From the NCBI RefSeq assembly GCF_018457175.1, contig NZ_JAGFNU010000008.1:124001-188000 (forward strand): a DNA stretch of 64,000 bases. The letters are read 5' to 3'. The stretch is from Pseudohalocynthiibacter aestuariivivens. GTDB lineage: Bacteria > Pseudomonadota > Alphaproteobacteria > Rhodobacterales > Rhodobacteraceae. Below the pieces are notes generated by a model that did no database searches, was not told the DNA's origin, and saw only the letters and a program-made list of their open reading frames with translations. Shown here piece after piece: positions 1 through 9,113 of the stretch (within the stretch, counting starts at the first letter, position 1; each line of letters begins with the position of its first letter). The position numbers were made by a program, and so were the translations under genes.

Positions 1-709
1 TTTAACGGGCAATGCCGTGGAGGCCTTTGAGTATATGCCAGCGGGCTATTTTAAGGACTATGTCAAGAAATACCCAGATTGCCGTGCGCCGCTCAAAAAT
101 CCGGACAAGGTCAATATTCTTGTCGAAGTCGGCGCGAGTTCCGCTCTCTTGGCCCGACCGGATAGCAGTGGTCGTGCAGCAGTTCATGGCGTGCTGGAAG
201 AAACGCTTGCCAAGCTGGTTGAAGAGGGCAAAATATCAGACGCTGTAGTCGCGCAGACTGATGCCCAACGACTTGCGTTCTGGCATTGCCGGGAAAGTGC
301 GTTTGAACTTTCGACGATGTATGGCCCCATGATCGACCACGATATTTCAGTACCCCTTGGAAAGGTTGATACATTCCTGCGCGAAATGCGCCGGCGTCTG
401 CCAGAAATTGCACCGGAAGCCCGCGATTGTGTGATTGCACATCTGGGTGATGGAAATCTGCACTACTCTGTCGTACCTGCGGAAAATCACGATGGGATTG
501 ATCCGGCTTTGGCCGAAAATGTTACGTCTCTGGTCGAAGATGTAATCGCTGAACTTAACGGAAGCTTCAGCGCGGAACATGGTATCGGGCTGTCCAAACG
601 CCCCTCAATGGCACGCCGCAAAGATCGCCCCGCCCTAGATGTTATGAAAGAGATTAAACACGCCCTCGATCCGAAAAACATCATGAACCCCGGCAAAGTA
701 TTGCCCTAG
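1..709 (+). CDS. FAD-linked oxidase, C-terminal part (GlcD / D-lactate dehydrogenase-like), 5' end outside window
   Basis: Only the last ~235 residues are in the window; the frame is open from base 2 to the TAG at 707-709, so the start lies upstream. The segment matches the C-terminal FAD-oxidase domain of the GlcD/D-lactate/D-2-hydroxyglutarate dehydrogenase family. It carries the HLGDGNLHYS stretch (metal and substrate side of the active site), AEHGIGLSKR, and the closing LDPKNIMNPGKVLP typical of these enzymes. Such flavoproteins oxidise 2-hydroxyacids to 2-oxoacids. The substrate cannot be told from this half. The neighbouring D-amino-acid dehydrogenase and semialdehyde dehydrogenase suggest a catabolic cluster. 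A strong terminator follows at 735-787. Confidence 0.88.
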   Translation, partial: LTGNAVEAFEYMPAGYFKDYVKKYPDCRAPLKNPDKVNILVEVGASSALLARPDSSGRAAVHGVLEETLAKLVEEGKISDAVVAQTDAQRLAFWHCRESAFELSTMYGPMIDHDISVPLGKVDTFLREMRRRLPEIAPEARDCVIAHLGDGNLHYSVVPAENHDGIDPALAENVTSLVEDVIAELNGSFSAEHGIGLSKRPSMARRKDRPALDVMKEIKHALDPKNIMNPGKVLP

Positions 710-718
710 CGTCCAAGC

Positions 719-752
719 CTTTCTTTTTCCCATAAATATCCTCGCCGGAGGC
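719..752 (-). repeat. Dispersed intergenic repeat, copy A
   Basis: Read on the minus strand this is GCCTCCGGCGAGGATATT followed by TATGGGAAAAAGAAAG. It equals the element at 37774-37807 except for one base in the core and the last base. Here it forms the left arm of a terminator, whose right arm at 765-792 is a further, weaker copy. From memory, closely similar GC-rich-plus-A-rich units are common in Roseobacter genomes; this was not checked. Confidence 0.7.
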
Positions 753-787
753 AAGAAACTTAATGCCTCCGGCGGGGATATTTTTTG
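735..787 (+). terminator. Rho-independent terminator of the FAD-linked oxidase gene; also a dispersed repeat
   Basis: The arms ATATCCTCGCCGGAGGC (737-753) and GCCTCCGGCGGGGATAT (765-781) pair over 17 positions with one G-U, closing a 12-base loop, and a T-run follows. It lies 26 bases after the stop codon. The right arm with its A/T flank recurs near 37774, so the element is also a dispersed repeat. Confidence 0.85.
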
Positions 788-842
788 AAAAAGGTATTAG
801 GATCTAAAGCCAAAAAGGTATTTTTCATCCGACCTGGGTTAT

Positions 843-2093
843 CTAGCGAAAGCGCGCCGTGTCGTAAGGTGAAAGATCAATATTTGGCCTTTTCCCATCA
901 ATTAGATCAGCGATAAGTCGGCCGGTTTTCGGCCCTGCTGTGAGACCGATATGCTGATGGCCAAAGCCTGCGTAAACCCCTGTGCCACGAATTTCACCAA
1001 TGAGCGGCAAGCTGTCCGTCGTACTTGGGCGGTGGCCAAGCCATTCCTCTTCGCCTTCGGCTTTGAGGTCTGGAAAACTCGCTTTTACTTTTTTGCGCAA
1101 AAAGGCGAGTGGCGCTTTGGACTGACCAGCCTCGAGGCCGCCCAACTCTACCGTTCCGGCACATCGAAGCCCCATAGCCATTGGGGTTGCCACGAATTTT
1201 CCAGTGGTGATCATGATCGGCATAGAAGGTTTGACGGATGGGTTCTTGTAAAGAATGTGGTGGCCTCGCTCGCTCTCGAGCGGGATATAAAGCCCCAGCT
1301 TTTTCATAAGGGGCTTAGACCACACGCCAGCTGTAAGCACTGCGTTCTCACAATCAAACCGCCCCTTGTCTGTTTCAACAGCCGTTACATATCCGCTGGC
1401 CAGATCGAAGTCACGGACGTCCGCCTGAAGCACCGTCCCGCCCATTTCGACAAACTCATCCGCAAGATCCGCCACATATTGGCCCGGGTCCCGAATGTAG
1501 CCGTGGTTTTTCATCACAGCGAGCAGGGTGATATCAGAGCTCAGGCACGGCTCGCGTTCTTGCACAGCGCGACCTTCGATCAGTTCGGGAACAAATCCTG
1601 CCTCGCGGCGCAACCCCCAACTGTAGGCATCGGCGTCAAATCCGGCGCGGTCTGCATAGGCGTAACCCACATCGCTCTCGACAACCCATTTTTCAGCTCT
1701 TGTACCCCGCGCAAGGGCCTGATGCTGCTCAACTGTATCACCAAGGATAGGAGCAAGGCCCACAGCGATACGCCGGGTATCTTTGTCATTCGCATGGCTG
1801 AGAAAGCGTATCAACCAAGGCGTAAGACGCGGCAAATAGGACCACCGCAGGAACAGTGGAAAATTAGGATCAAACAGATATTTGGGACTCTTCGTTATGA
1901 GTCCAGGCACGGTCACAGCTACAATTGAACTTGCCGCCAAAAGACCGGCATTGCCAAAAGATGTACCCTGTCCCGGCGCACCTTTGTCAATCAGGGTTAC
2001 GTCCTTGCCCGCACGTCTTAGCCAGATTGCCGTTGATACACCTACAATGCCGGCGCCAACCACGACAATCCTGTTTTCCTTCGCCTTAGCCAT
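843..2093 (-). CDS. FAD-dependent D-amino-acid dehydrogenase (DadA-like)
   Basis: A 416-residue flavoprotein of the DAO family. The N terminus has the dinucleotide-binding motif VVVGAGIVGVSTAIWLRRAG (about residues 9-28), and the C terminus has GHQHIGLTAGPKTGRLIADL, the FAD-closing segment of DadA proteins. Members oxidise D-amino acids (or D-hydroxyproline) to 2-oxo or imino acids and pass electrons to the respiratory chain. I chose ATG at 2093 over an in-frame TTG one codon upstream. It is divergent from the LysR gene at 2258, the arrangement expected for regulator and target. The substrate is unknown; the next-door semialdehyde dehydrogenase would fit a proline- or hydroxyproline-like compound, which is inference. 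Confidence 0.85.
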   Translation of the reverse strand: MAKAKENRIVVVGAGIVGVSTAIWLRRAGKDVTLIDKGAPGQGTSFGNAGLLAASSIVAVTVPGLITKSPKYLFDPNFPLFLRWSYLPRLTPWLIRFLSHANDKDTRRIAVGLAPILGDTVEQHQALARGTRAEKWVVESDVGYAYADRAGFDADAYSWGLRREAGFVPELIEGRAVQEREPCLSSDITLLAVMKNHGYIRDPGQYVADLADEFVEMGGTVLQADVRDFDLASGYVTAVETDKGRFDCENAVLTAGVWSKPLMKKLGLYIPLESERGHHILYKNPSVKPSMPIMITTGKFVATPMAMGLRCAGTVELGGLEAGQSKAPLAFLRKKVKASFPDLKAEGEEEWLGHRPSTTDSLPLIGEIRGTGVYAGFGHQHIGLTAGPKTGRLIADLIDGKRPNIDLSPYDTARFR

Positions 2094-2257
2094 CAATGCT
2101 TACCCTAACCGCTTGCCACCTTGGCTCGTTCCAACACATTGATCAGATTTCCAGAGCATTCAACTGGTTAATGACGGCCGCTCGAACGAGATCATGGACG
2201 TATCCGGATATTTCAGTAACTATGAGATAAATATCCTTTGGTTACAGAAAAACTCAA

Positions 2258-3142
2258 ATGGCGATCAAAATCGAAATGCTGCGATGCTTTGCTACGGTTG
2301 CGCAAAGCGGGAACCTTGCGGAAGCGGCGGATGCGTTGCACAGAACACCTTCGGCCGTGTCAATGATGCTGAAACAATTCGAGGATCATATCGGGGCGCC
2401 GCTGTTTGAAACGGGGCGAAAATCTCATCTCAGTCAGCTTGGCGAAATGGTTTTGATTGAGGCAGAGCGTGAACTCGTGCATTTCGACCGAACAATCGCC
2501 ATGATCGAGGGCTTCGCCAGGGCGGAGCATGGTTTCGTGCGGATTGCAGCGACCCCTTCGGTGGCAATCGCTGTCTTGCCGAATGTCCTTCGCCAATTTC
2601 GCGCTGAGCGGCCGAACGTGCATATTGATGTACGGGACATGGATTCCGTCTCAGTGTTGCGCGAACTCACGCGGGAACGCGCTGACATTGGCCTTGCCAG
2701 CATGTCGGGCACTGTTAGTGATCTCGTTGCAGAACCGCTTTTCTCTGACCGTTTTGGCCTTGTCTGTCCGCTCGACCATCCGCTCGCAAACTCGGCTGAT
2801 CCACCAACATGGGCTGATTTAGAAGGATGTACATTCATCGCCAACGGGCTGTGCCGACAAATTGAAAATGCTAAATTTAAAGCAGTCTTAGCCGGCTCGA
2901 ACCTGATGGTTCCCAATACGACATCGCTATTGGCGATGGTTCAGGCGGGTGTCGGAATTACGGTGCTTCCAAAACTCGCGGTTCTTGGTAACTTTCATGA
3001 CCTCTCTTTTGTTCCACTGAGTGATCCGTTGGCGATGCGGCGGGTAAGCATCGTGACTCGCGCACGCGCAAGCCACGCGCCGGCAGTTGAAGCATTTATT
3101 GCCGCCCTGCGTGAGGTCGATTACGACGCAGTATCCATATGA
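2258..3142 (+). CDS. LysR-family transcriptional regulator
   Basis: 294 residues, normal LTTR length. The winged helix-turn-helix lies at about residues 6-65 (AEAADALHRTPSAVSMMLKQFEDHIGAPLFE), followed by a linker helix and a type-2 periplasmic-binding-like effector domain (about 90-290). It is divergent from the D-amino-acid dehydrogenase gene with a 164-base shared promoter region, and lies upstream of the semialdehyde dehydrogenase operon, so it plausibly controls one or both. The ligand is not predictable. The ribosome binding site before the ATG is weak. Confidence 0.9.
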   Translation: MAIKIEMLRCFATVAQSGNLAEAADALHRTPSAVSMMLKQFEDHIGAPLFETGRKSHLSQLGEMVLIEAERELVHFDRTIAMIEGFARAEHGFVRIAATPSVAIAVLPNVLRQFRAERPNVHIDVRDMDSVSVLRELTRERADIGLASMSGTVSDLVAEPLFSDRFGLVCPLDHPLANSADPPTWADLEGCTFIANGLCRQIENAKFKAVLAGSNLMVPNTTSLLAMVQAGVGITVLPKLAVLGNFHDLSFVPLSDPLAMRRVSIVTRARASHAPAVEAFIAALREVDYDAVSI

Positions 3143-3279
3143 AGGAATCCACTACCGGCCCGAAATTTCAGTTATTCTGAATTATCATTCAGTATTATGA
3201 GTTTGCTTAAACTTTCATGCGACACCAAACTACGGGCTATCCCCATCACGGGGCCTTCTATTTGGAATTTGGGGTTTTC

Positions 3280-4731
3280 ATGGCTAGTTGCAAACAAAAC
3301 TATATCGCGGGACAGTGGGTTTCTGGCGAAAGCGAGATCAAGAACCGCAATCCGTCTGACCTGACCGATCTGATCGGCATGTTCGCGCAAGCAAGCGCAA
3401 ATCAGCTTGAAACCGCGCTTGACGCTGCAGCGAAGGCTCAGCGCGAATGGGCCACCTATGGTATCGAGCGAAAATACAACGTTCTGATGGCCATCGGAAA
3501 TGAACTGATGGCACGCGCTCCAGAACTTGGTGAATTACTGTCGCGCGAAGAAGGCAAGCCGCTCGCCGAGGGTAAGGGTGAAGTTTTCCGCGCCGGTCAG
3601 TTCTTCACCTACTACGCCGCTGAAACCCTGCGTCAAATCGGAGATAACGCAGACTCAACCCGGCCCGGCATAGAAGTTGACGTGCGTCGCGAACCTGTGG
3701 GTGTCGTTGCAATCATTTCACCGTGGAATTTTCCAACCGCAACCGCCAGCTGGAAAATTGCCCCTGCCCTCGCCTTTGGAAATGCTGTGCTGTGGAAACC
3801 CGCGAACATAACGCCTGCCTCTGCCGTCGCATTAACAGAGATTATCGCGAAGCAGGACATCCCGGACGGCTTGTTTAACCTTGTGATGGGCGCGGGCCGC
3901 AGTGTTGGTCAACGGCTGGTCGAAAGCCCCAAGGTGAATGCGATTTCCTTCACCGGATCCGTTCCGGTTGGCAAAGGGATTGCAATGGCAGCTATCCCGA
4001 ACCTCACAAAAATCCAGATGGAAATGGGCAGCAAAAACGCGCTGGCCGTTATGGATGACGGAGATCTTGATATTGCAGTGGCCGTAGCACTTGGTGGCGC
4101 CTTTGGCGGGTCTGGGCAGAAATGCACGGCGTCATCACGCCTTGTTGTACATGCCGCCGTGCATGACGAATTCGTCGAACGTCTGGTTGCCGGTGCCCGT
4201 GCCATGAAGGTAGGCCACGCATTCGCGGAAGATACCCAGATGGGCCCCGTCGTTTCCGAACAGCAATTGAACGAAAACCTTGGCTATGTCGAAATCGGCA
4301 AATCCGAAGGCGCAGAACTGCTGTGCGGAGGAGAGCGGTTGGAGATGGCGACTAATGGCTATTACATGTCGCCCGGTGTGTTTGCTGGCACAAGTAACGA
4401 TATGCGGATCAATCGCGAAGAAATGTTTGCGCCACTGACCTCGGTGATCAAAGTTGACAGCTATGACGAGGCGTTGGCCGTTGTGAATGACACGAATTTC
4501 GGCCTGACGGCTGGTATTGTCACGCGTTCACTTGCCCGCGCCACACATTTCCGCCGCAACGCTCGTTCCGGATGTGTCATGGTCAATTTGCCAACCGCAG
4601 GCACGGATTACCACGTTCCGTTTGGCGGGCGTGGCGACAGTTCATATGGCCCACGAGAACAGGGGTCTTATGCAGCAGAGTTTTATACGACCGTAAAAAC
4701 TGCTTACATCGCCTCTGGCACACCGGAGTAA
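3280..4731 (+). CDS. NAD(P)-dependent semialdehyde dehydrogenase (2-oxoglutarate semialdehyde dehydrogenase-like)
   Basis: 483 residues if started at ATG 3280 (MASCKQNYIAGQW...); an in-frame upstream start at 3217 would add an unlikely 21-residue leader. The aldehyde dehydrogenase active site is intact: Asn150 in PWNFP, Glu248 in MEMGSKN and Cys282 in GQKCTASSR. The GQKCTASSR context and the MEMGSKNALAV stretch resemble 2-oxoglutarate-semialdehyde (2,5-dioxovalerate) dehydrogenases, which end hydroxyproline and some sugar-acid pathways. It is the first gene of a tight operon, with the M19 peptidase gene starting 4 bases after its stop. Substrate assignment is inference; family membership is clear. 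Confidence 0.88.
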   Translation: MASCKQNYIAGQWVSGESEIKNRNPSDLTDLIGMFAQASANQLETALDAAAKAQREWATYGIERKYNVLMAIGNELMARAPELGELLSREEGKPLAEGKGEVFRAGQFFTYYAAETLRQIGDNADSTRPGIEVDVRREPVGVVAIISPWNFPTATASWKIAPALAFGNAVLWKPANITPASAVALTEIIAKQDIPDGLFNLVMGAGRSVGQRLVESPKVNAISFTGSVPVGKGIAMAAIPNLTKIQMEMGSKNALAVMDDGDLDIAVAVALGGAFGGSGQKCTASSRLVVHAAVHDEFVERLVAGARAMKVGHAFAEDTQMGPVVSEQQLNENLGYVEIGKSEGAELLCGGERLEMATNGYYMSPGVFAGTSNDMRINREEMFAPLTSVIKVDSYDEALAVVNDTNFGLTAGIVTRSLARATHFRRNARSGCVMVNLPTAGTDYHVPFGGRGDSSYGPREQGSYAAEFYTTVKTAYIASGTPE

Positions 4732-4735
4732 ACCC

Positions 4736-5725
4736 ATGACCTATCGCATCGACTGCCTGCAATACGCCAACTGGTCGGAAAAGATTTTTCGCCAGATGCG
4801 CGAAGGAAATGTTGATGCAGTTCATGTGACCATCGCCTATCACGAAAACTTTCGCGAAACGGTCCTGAACATTGAGCGATGGAACCGCTGGTTTGAACAA
4901 TTCCCTGAACTGATCTTTCAGGGGCGTTGGGCAAGCGACGTGAAACTCGCGCGCGATACGGGGCGCACCGCGATCTTTTTCGGTTTTCAAAACCCGTCAC
5001 CAATTGAAGATGACATTGGGCTTGTCCGGATTGTACATACGCTTGGCGCACGCTTCATGCAGCTAAGTTACAACAACCAATCCCTGCTTGCGACCGGGTG
5101 TTACGAGGCCGAAGACCCCGGCATCACTCGAATGGGCAAGCAGGTGATAAGGGAAATGAACCGCGCGGGCCTCGTTGTCGACATGAGCCATTCTGCAGAT
5201 CGCTCGACACTGGAGGCTATCGAAATTTCTGAGCGTCCCATCGCAATCACCCATGCCAACCCGTATTTCTGGCAACCTGCCCTGCGGAACAAAAAGGATG
5301 ATGTGATCCGCGCGCTGACGTCTGCTGACGGTATGCTTGGCTTCTCGCTCTACCCGCATCACCTGAAAGACAAATCAAACTGCACCCTGCAAAGTTTCTG
5401 CGAAATGATCGCACAAACGGCTGACATGGTGGGTGTGGAACACCTGGGCATCGGTTCAGATCTTTGTCAGGACCACCCCGACAGCGTTGTTGAATGGATG
5501 CGGGTTGGACGCTGGTCCAAGGAAATCGACTATGGCGAAGGCTCTGCCTCGGCACCCGGATTTCCGGATATGCCAGATTGGTTTCGCGACAACCGCGATT
5601 TTGGGAATATCGAGGTTGGTCTGAAAACCATAGGCTTTAATGACGCAGAGGTCTCTGGCCTGATGGGCGATAATTGGATGCAGTTTTTCGAAAACAGCTT
5701 TGGTCCTGCGGGAACATCGGCTTAA
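4736..5725 (+). CDS. M19 (renal/membrane dipeptidase) family protein with an altered metal site
   Basis: 329 residues of the peptidase M19 TIM-barrel fold, visible in GCYEAEDPGITRMGKQVIREM, VVDMSHSADRSTLEA, AITHANP and GVEHLGIGSD. Canonical enzymes hold two zincs through an N-terminal HxD (in DGHND), a bridging Glu and two later His. Here the N-terminal motif reads RIDCLQYANW and the Glu position reads GFQNP, while the two later His (DMSHS, THANP) remain. The same DG/GFQN pattern occurs, as I recall, in an M19 subfamily near dimethylglycine/carnitine genes of Pseudomonas. The protein therefore probably has altered chemistry or a mononuclear site. It lies between the aldehyde dehydrogenase and an unknown gene in one operon. 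Confidence 0.82.
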   Translation: MTYRIDCLQYANWSEKIFRQMREGNVDAVHVTIAYHENFRETVLNIERWNRWFEQFPELIFQGRWASDVKLARDTGRTAIFFGFQNPSPIEDDIGLVRIVHTLGARFMQLSYNNQSLLATGCYEAEDPGITRMGKQVIREMNRAGLVVDMSHSADRSTLEAIEISERPIAITHANPYFWQPALRNKKDDVIRALTSADGMLGFSLYPHHLKDKSNCTLQSFCEMIAQTADMVGVEHLGIGSDLCQDHPDSVVEWMRVGRWSKEIDYGEGSASAPGFPDMPDWFRDNRDFGNIEVGLKTIGFNDAEVSGLMGDNWMQFFENSFGPAGTSA

Positions 5726-5748
5726 CTTTTTAACGAACGGAGGCAAAC

Positions 5749-7449
5749 GTGGAAAAAGCTGAAAACACCTGCGAAAAGGCTGCGTTACGACCGCCTTCCC
5801 TGGTTATGCGTCTGTCGCGTATGGGTTCAATTCATCAATGCCGCCTGTCGTTCATGCGTATCCTGCTACGCCGTATGAAACACGAGAACTGGACTTTTGA
5901 TCGCCCTGTCTTTGAGGTCGATGCAAAAGGTGTGGGTCATGCGGTTTACACAGCCAAGGGCCCGAAACGCACATACAGCCTTGTTGCATTTGCGCATGAC
6001 CTGCCACCTGAAATGCGCTCTGACCGGGTGATCGCAACAGCATGGGATGCTACATTTACATTGTTTGACGGGTTTCCGACGGCAGAAGATATCATTCGGC
6101 TGTCCAGAAATGTCCCCCTGCAAGAAGTCGGTCGCGTCAGCAGCAAAGAGCTTTCTGTTTCACGTGCCAACAGATCGGTCCGCCTGTTTGAACATGTCAT
6201 TTCAAGCCTTGCTGCCGGGCATCAACCCGATGCCAAAATGATCGAAAGCGTGGGCTATCTGATGCGGACAACTGCGGTCTATGGCTCTGGCAAGCTTGGG
6301 GCTGCAGATCGTGAAATGATTTGCGACCGGCCAGAATTCACCGCTCCATTTCAATGCGAAATGCTGTCTGTTTTTCTGACACGCACTTTCGTTCTTGATC
6401 TTGCTGAACATCTTGCGGCAGCGCGATCACCAGATACTGCTGTTAAGATGGACCCTGCATTGCGTCGCCGTCTGGGTATTGGAAATTCAACCGGGCTTGG
6501 CATGGCGCCATTTCTGGTCAACCATCCGGTGTTACTGAACAATTGGGTCGCGGCCCGTGAAGAGGCACTGGCACGCGTGCGCAGTGTCGCAACGGCATCT
6601 GACAGCGAAGTTTCGCATTTTCTCGCCTTGCTTCCACGCGCCGTACAAAACGTCGCGGACTGGCATTCGGAGCATCCGATCCAGATCGAAAAACTCGCGG
6701 CCCTTAAAGCTGACCTGAAACTTCTCACAACACATGTGACCAAAGCGAACCTCAAGGAAAATGCACCTTGGAACCAGCTCTATCTTTGGGCAGCGGAAAA
6801 CCTTTCGACGGAAGGTCAGGAACTGCTCGTGTCCCTGATGATGGAACCTTACGGCGATCTGATCGACGAGCTGGCAGATTGTATGAGCGCCGATGAAACC
6901 ACTGTTTTCCCAATAAATGGGGCCATGTCACTGTCCCATTTGGGTGCACTTTGCGACGAAGTTTACGGCTGGGCGAAGAAAATTGACTGGCAGTCACACG
7001 CCGCGCAGGCACGCGCCTGGTATGTGTCAGAAGAAAAGCTGGAACCCCGGCTTGGTGAACGGTTTGAAGAGCCGATCGCCGAATATGAACAACCCCTTTC
7101 CCCCGCACGTGACGCTATGCGCATGGTCGAAGATCTGGATACATGGGAGGGGGACGATACAGTCGCCGCTTTCGTTCTGCGCCATCCTGAACATCGACAC
7201 ATCGTGCGTCGGCTGCAACTTAGCGAGCGTTTCCCATATGCCGAAATCCGCGACAACACGATAGATGCTGATGTCCTGCCAATCGACATGCTGCGCTGCA
7301 AGCTTGCGTTTTTTGGAGCGACCCATTTTGACCCGCGGTCTGACCGCTGGGTACGCATCAATATGTACCGTAACGCACCCTACCCCGAAGAACTCGCAAT
7401 GTCGGCTGAAGACTGGTCTTACCCCACTTTGTCAGAGGGTAACGCATGA
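5749..7449 (+). CDS. Conserved-looking cytoplasmic protein of unknown function (566 aa) in a catabolic operon
   Basis: I do not recognise a family. It starts at GTG 5749 with a good Shine-Dalgarno (GGAGG at 5739-5743). No signal peptide or membrane segment is visible; the protein looks soluble and mixed alpha/beta. Candidate conserved segments are GIGNSTGLGMAPFLVNHPVL (about residues 243-262), MRTTAVYGSGKLGAADREM, and a C-terminal HPEHRHIVRRLQLSERFPYAEI. The Gly-rich GNSTGLGMAPF loop could bind a phosphate or nucleotide, but this is a guess. It sits 23 bases after the M19 gene, and its stop overlaps the start of the DUF3726-like gene (ATGA), so the two products are probably made together and may act together. 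Confidence 0.75.
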   Translation: MEKAENTCEKAALRPPSLVMRLSRMGSIHQCRLSFMRILLRRMKHENWTFDRPVFEVDAKGVGHAVYTAKGPKRTYSLVAFAHDLPPEMRSDRVIATAWDATFTLFDGFPTAEDIIRLSRNVPLQEVGRVSSKELSVSRANRSVRLFEHVISSLAAGHQPDAKMIESVGYLMRTTAVYGSGKLGAADREMICDRPEFTAPFQCEMLSVFLTRTFVLDLAEHLAAARSPDTAVKMDPALRRRLGIGNSTGLGMAPFLVNHPVLLNNWVAAREEALARVRSVATASDSEVSHFLALLPRAVQNVADWHSEHPIQIEKLAALKADLKLLTTHVTKANLKENAPWNQLYLWAAENLSTEGQELLVSLMMEPYGDLIDELADCMSADETTVFPINGAMSLSHLGALCDEVYGWAKKIDWQSHAAQARAWYVSEEKLEPRLGERFEEPIAEYEQPLSPARDAMRMVEDLDTWEGDDTVAAFVLRHPEHRHIVRRLQLSERFPYAEIRDNTIDADVLPIDMLRCKLAFFGATHFDPRSDRWVRINMYRNAPYPEELAMSAEDWSYPTLSEGNA

Positions 7450-8090
7450 CCTATTCGCTAAACGAAATCGAAGCCATGAGCAAACGCGCCGCACGCGGTG
7501 CCGGGTTTGACTGGGGTCTGGCGGAAGAAGCCGGAAAGGCAACACGCTGGCTAAGTGAACAGGGCTTTGCCGGGCCAGAAACGTTAGCAGCGTTGCTGAC
7601 TCAAAATGACGGACACCCATATGCCAGCCTGTCACCGATTGATGTTAACGATGTCTGGAATGCAAGCACAGGAACGCTATGCCCGCTCATCGCGGGAACT
7701 GTACTTTGTGACCTCGCTGCTCGTTTGGATGCAGGGGTTACGCTAGGACAGACAAGCTATCCAATCTTCCTCGTACCTTTCGTTGCAACAGCAGCAAAGG
7801 TTTCTGGCACGGCGCTGACGCTAAGCTGGGATAATACTGAAATCTGCGTCTCGTCAGACGGTGGCCTTAGAGTCTCGCACTCGGGCGATCTTGCTGCTTC
7901 CGTTACCAAGGCGGTTCTGTGCAAAGGGACAGACCCGTCAAAGTGCACTGACTCTCATAAAAACAGAAAGCAAGACGTCGATGCTAAGGCTTGGGCAACA
8001 CTTGGCGCATTCGCCCATCGCACCTATGCCCCGGCGACCGAGGAATCCAGGCTCGCGGGTGCGGGTGCAGGTCTGAGTGATAACGACTAA
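7446..8090 (+). CDS. DUF3726-like protein of unknown function
   Basis: 214 residues. The N terminus (SLNEIEAMSKRAARGAGFDWGLAEEAGKA, about residues 4-32) resembles DUF3726 proteins as I remember them. The rest has a short-chain, partly hydrophobic centre with no recognised catalytic motif. ATG 7446 overlaps the stop of the 566-residue gene by 4 bases, indicating translational coupling. It ends 15 bases before the convergent pxpC stop. DUF3726 has no established function; the operon context suggests a partner or assembly factor for the upstream protein, which is inference. Confidence 0.7.
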   Translation: MTYSLNEIEAMSKRAARGAGFDWGLAEEAGKATRWLSEQGFAGPETLAALLTQNDGHPYASLSPIDVNDVWNASTGTLCPLIAGTVLCDLAARLDAGVTLGQTSYPIFLVPFVATAAKVSGTALTLSWDNTEICVSSDGGLRVSHSGDLAASVTKAVLCKGTDPSKCTDSHKNRKQDVDAKAWATLGAFAHRTYAPATEESRLAGAGAGLSDND

Positions 8091-8105
8091 ATTCAGACGC
8101 TCAAA

Positions 8106-9113
8106 TTAGAACTCGTCACCAACAACACCGCTGATTAGGTTTGAGCGACGAAGTCGGTCTTCAAATGAGCCGCGCAATTCGGCAATCGATTCAAGATAAG
8201 TGGTCACTTTCGCGTGCTGAGCGCGTGCCAGTTTAACTGCCTCGGCTGGAGTTGCAGACGCGAGCCGCACTTTGTCGCGCGCCCGTGCTTGCGTAAGCTG
8301 ATCCTGATCTGCGGTTATAACGGTGGATATCTTCGGATACCCACCCGTCGTTTGATGATCTGCAAGCAAAACTATCGGATCTCCGTGCCCCGGCACCTGA
8401 ACTGCTCCGCGAACCAATGCTTCAGACGGCATCGAAAGCTCTTCAGCGATTGGCAGGCTTGGCCCTTTTAGGCGCATCCCCATCCGGTCATAATCCTGCG
8501 TCACCTCATAGGGTTCGGACACGAGCGCGCCCAACGTTTCTGGTGCAAAGCAATCATCCTGCGGGCCGGGCACGATCCTGACGTTTCCTGAAAACCTGGC
8601 GAAATCCGGAATTGGCAAACTGCAGGTAAACCCTGCCTCAACCTTCGCCTCTGAAACTTCGATAGTCGCGCCTGCAGCAAGCGGGTGACCGCAAAGCCCT
8701 GATGCCAGATGTGTCGCCTGACTGCCAAGCCACTCAGAACTGTTGATTTTTCCACAAAAGCCGAGATACCCCCAACTGCCCTCTAACCCAGGACGGATCG
8801 TCAGGGTTGAACCTGCCCTGATTGTAAAGACAGACCAAGGGGATTGCGGTTGCCCATCAAGGCTGACGCTGAAGTTCCCGCCGACAAACCCGGCCGTGAC
8901 ATTCCCTTCCGTGCACTTCAGAACCATTCCGCCAATTGATACTTCGATCGCGGCAAATCCTTCGTTTTGTTCAAGGGCGCGGCGAAGCACCGCAAAGCTG
9001 GTGCGGTCCATCGGCCCGGAACGCGGAACACCAAAGCGCATAGAACCGGGGCGACCGTAATCCTGAACTGAAACCAAAGGACCCGCGAAAGACACCGTGA
9101 ACTTGGCGCTCAT
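8106..9113 (-). CDS. pxpC: 5-oxoprolinase subunit C (biotin-dependent carboxyltransferase family, KipA-like)
   Basis: 335 residues of the KipA/PxpC (AHS2) family: FAGPLVSVQDYGRPGSMRFGVP near the N terminus, SGPMDRTSF, and VPGHGDPIVLLADHQTTGGYPKI in the second half are hallmark segments. Together with PxpA and PxpB it performs ATP-dependent hydrolysis of 5-oxoproline (pyroglutamate) to glutamate. It is last in the operon pxpA-pxpB-pxpC, and its ATG overlaps the pxpB stop (ATGA). The symbol rests on the three-gene set and order. Confidence 0.9.
   Translation of the reverse strand: MSAKFTVSFAGPLVSVQDYGRPGSMRFGVPRSGPMDRTSFAVLRRALEQNEGFAAIEVSIGGMVLKCTEGNVTAGFVGGNFSVSLDGQPQSPWSVFTIRAGSTLTIRPGLEGSWGYLGFCGKINSSEWLGSQATHLASGLCGHPLAAGATIEVSEAKVEAGFTCSLPIPDFARFSGNVRIVPGPQDDCFAPETLGALVSEPYEVTQDYDRMGMRLKGPSLPIAEELSMPSEALVRGAVQVPGHGDPIVLLADHQTTGGYPKISTVITADQDQLTQARARDKVRLASATPAEAVKLARAQHAKVTTYLESIAELRGSFEDRLRRSNLISGVVGDEF

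Noticed and set aside
951-1928. A long plus-strand open frame opposite the D-amino-acid dehydrogenase gene
   Set aside because: It has no family features and is the reverse-strand shadow of a clear flavoprotein gene.
3217-3279. Longer N terminus for the semialdehyde dehydrogenase from ATG 3217
   Set aside because: The extra 21 residues do not resemble the family; MASCKQNYIAGQW at 3280 matches the usual start.
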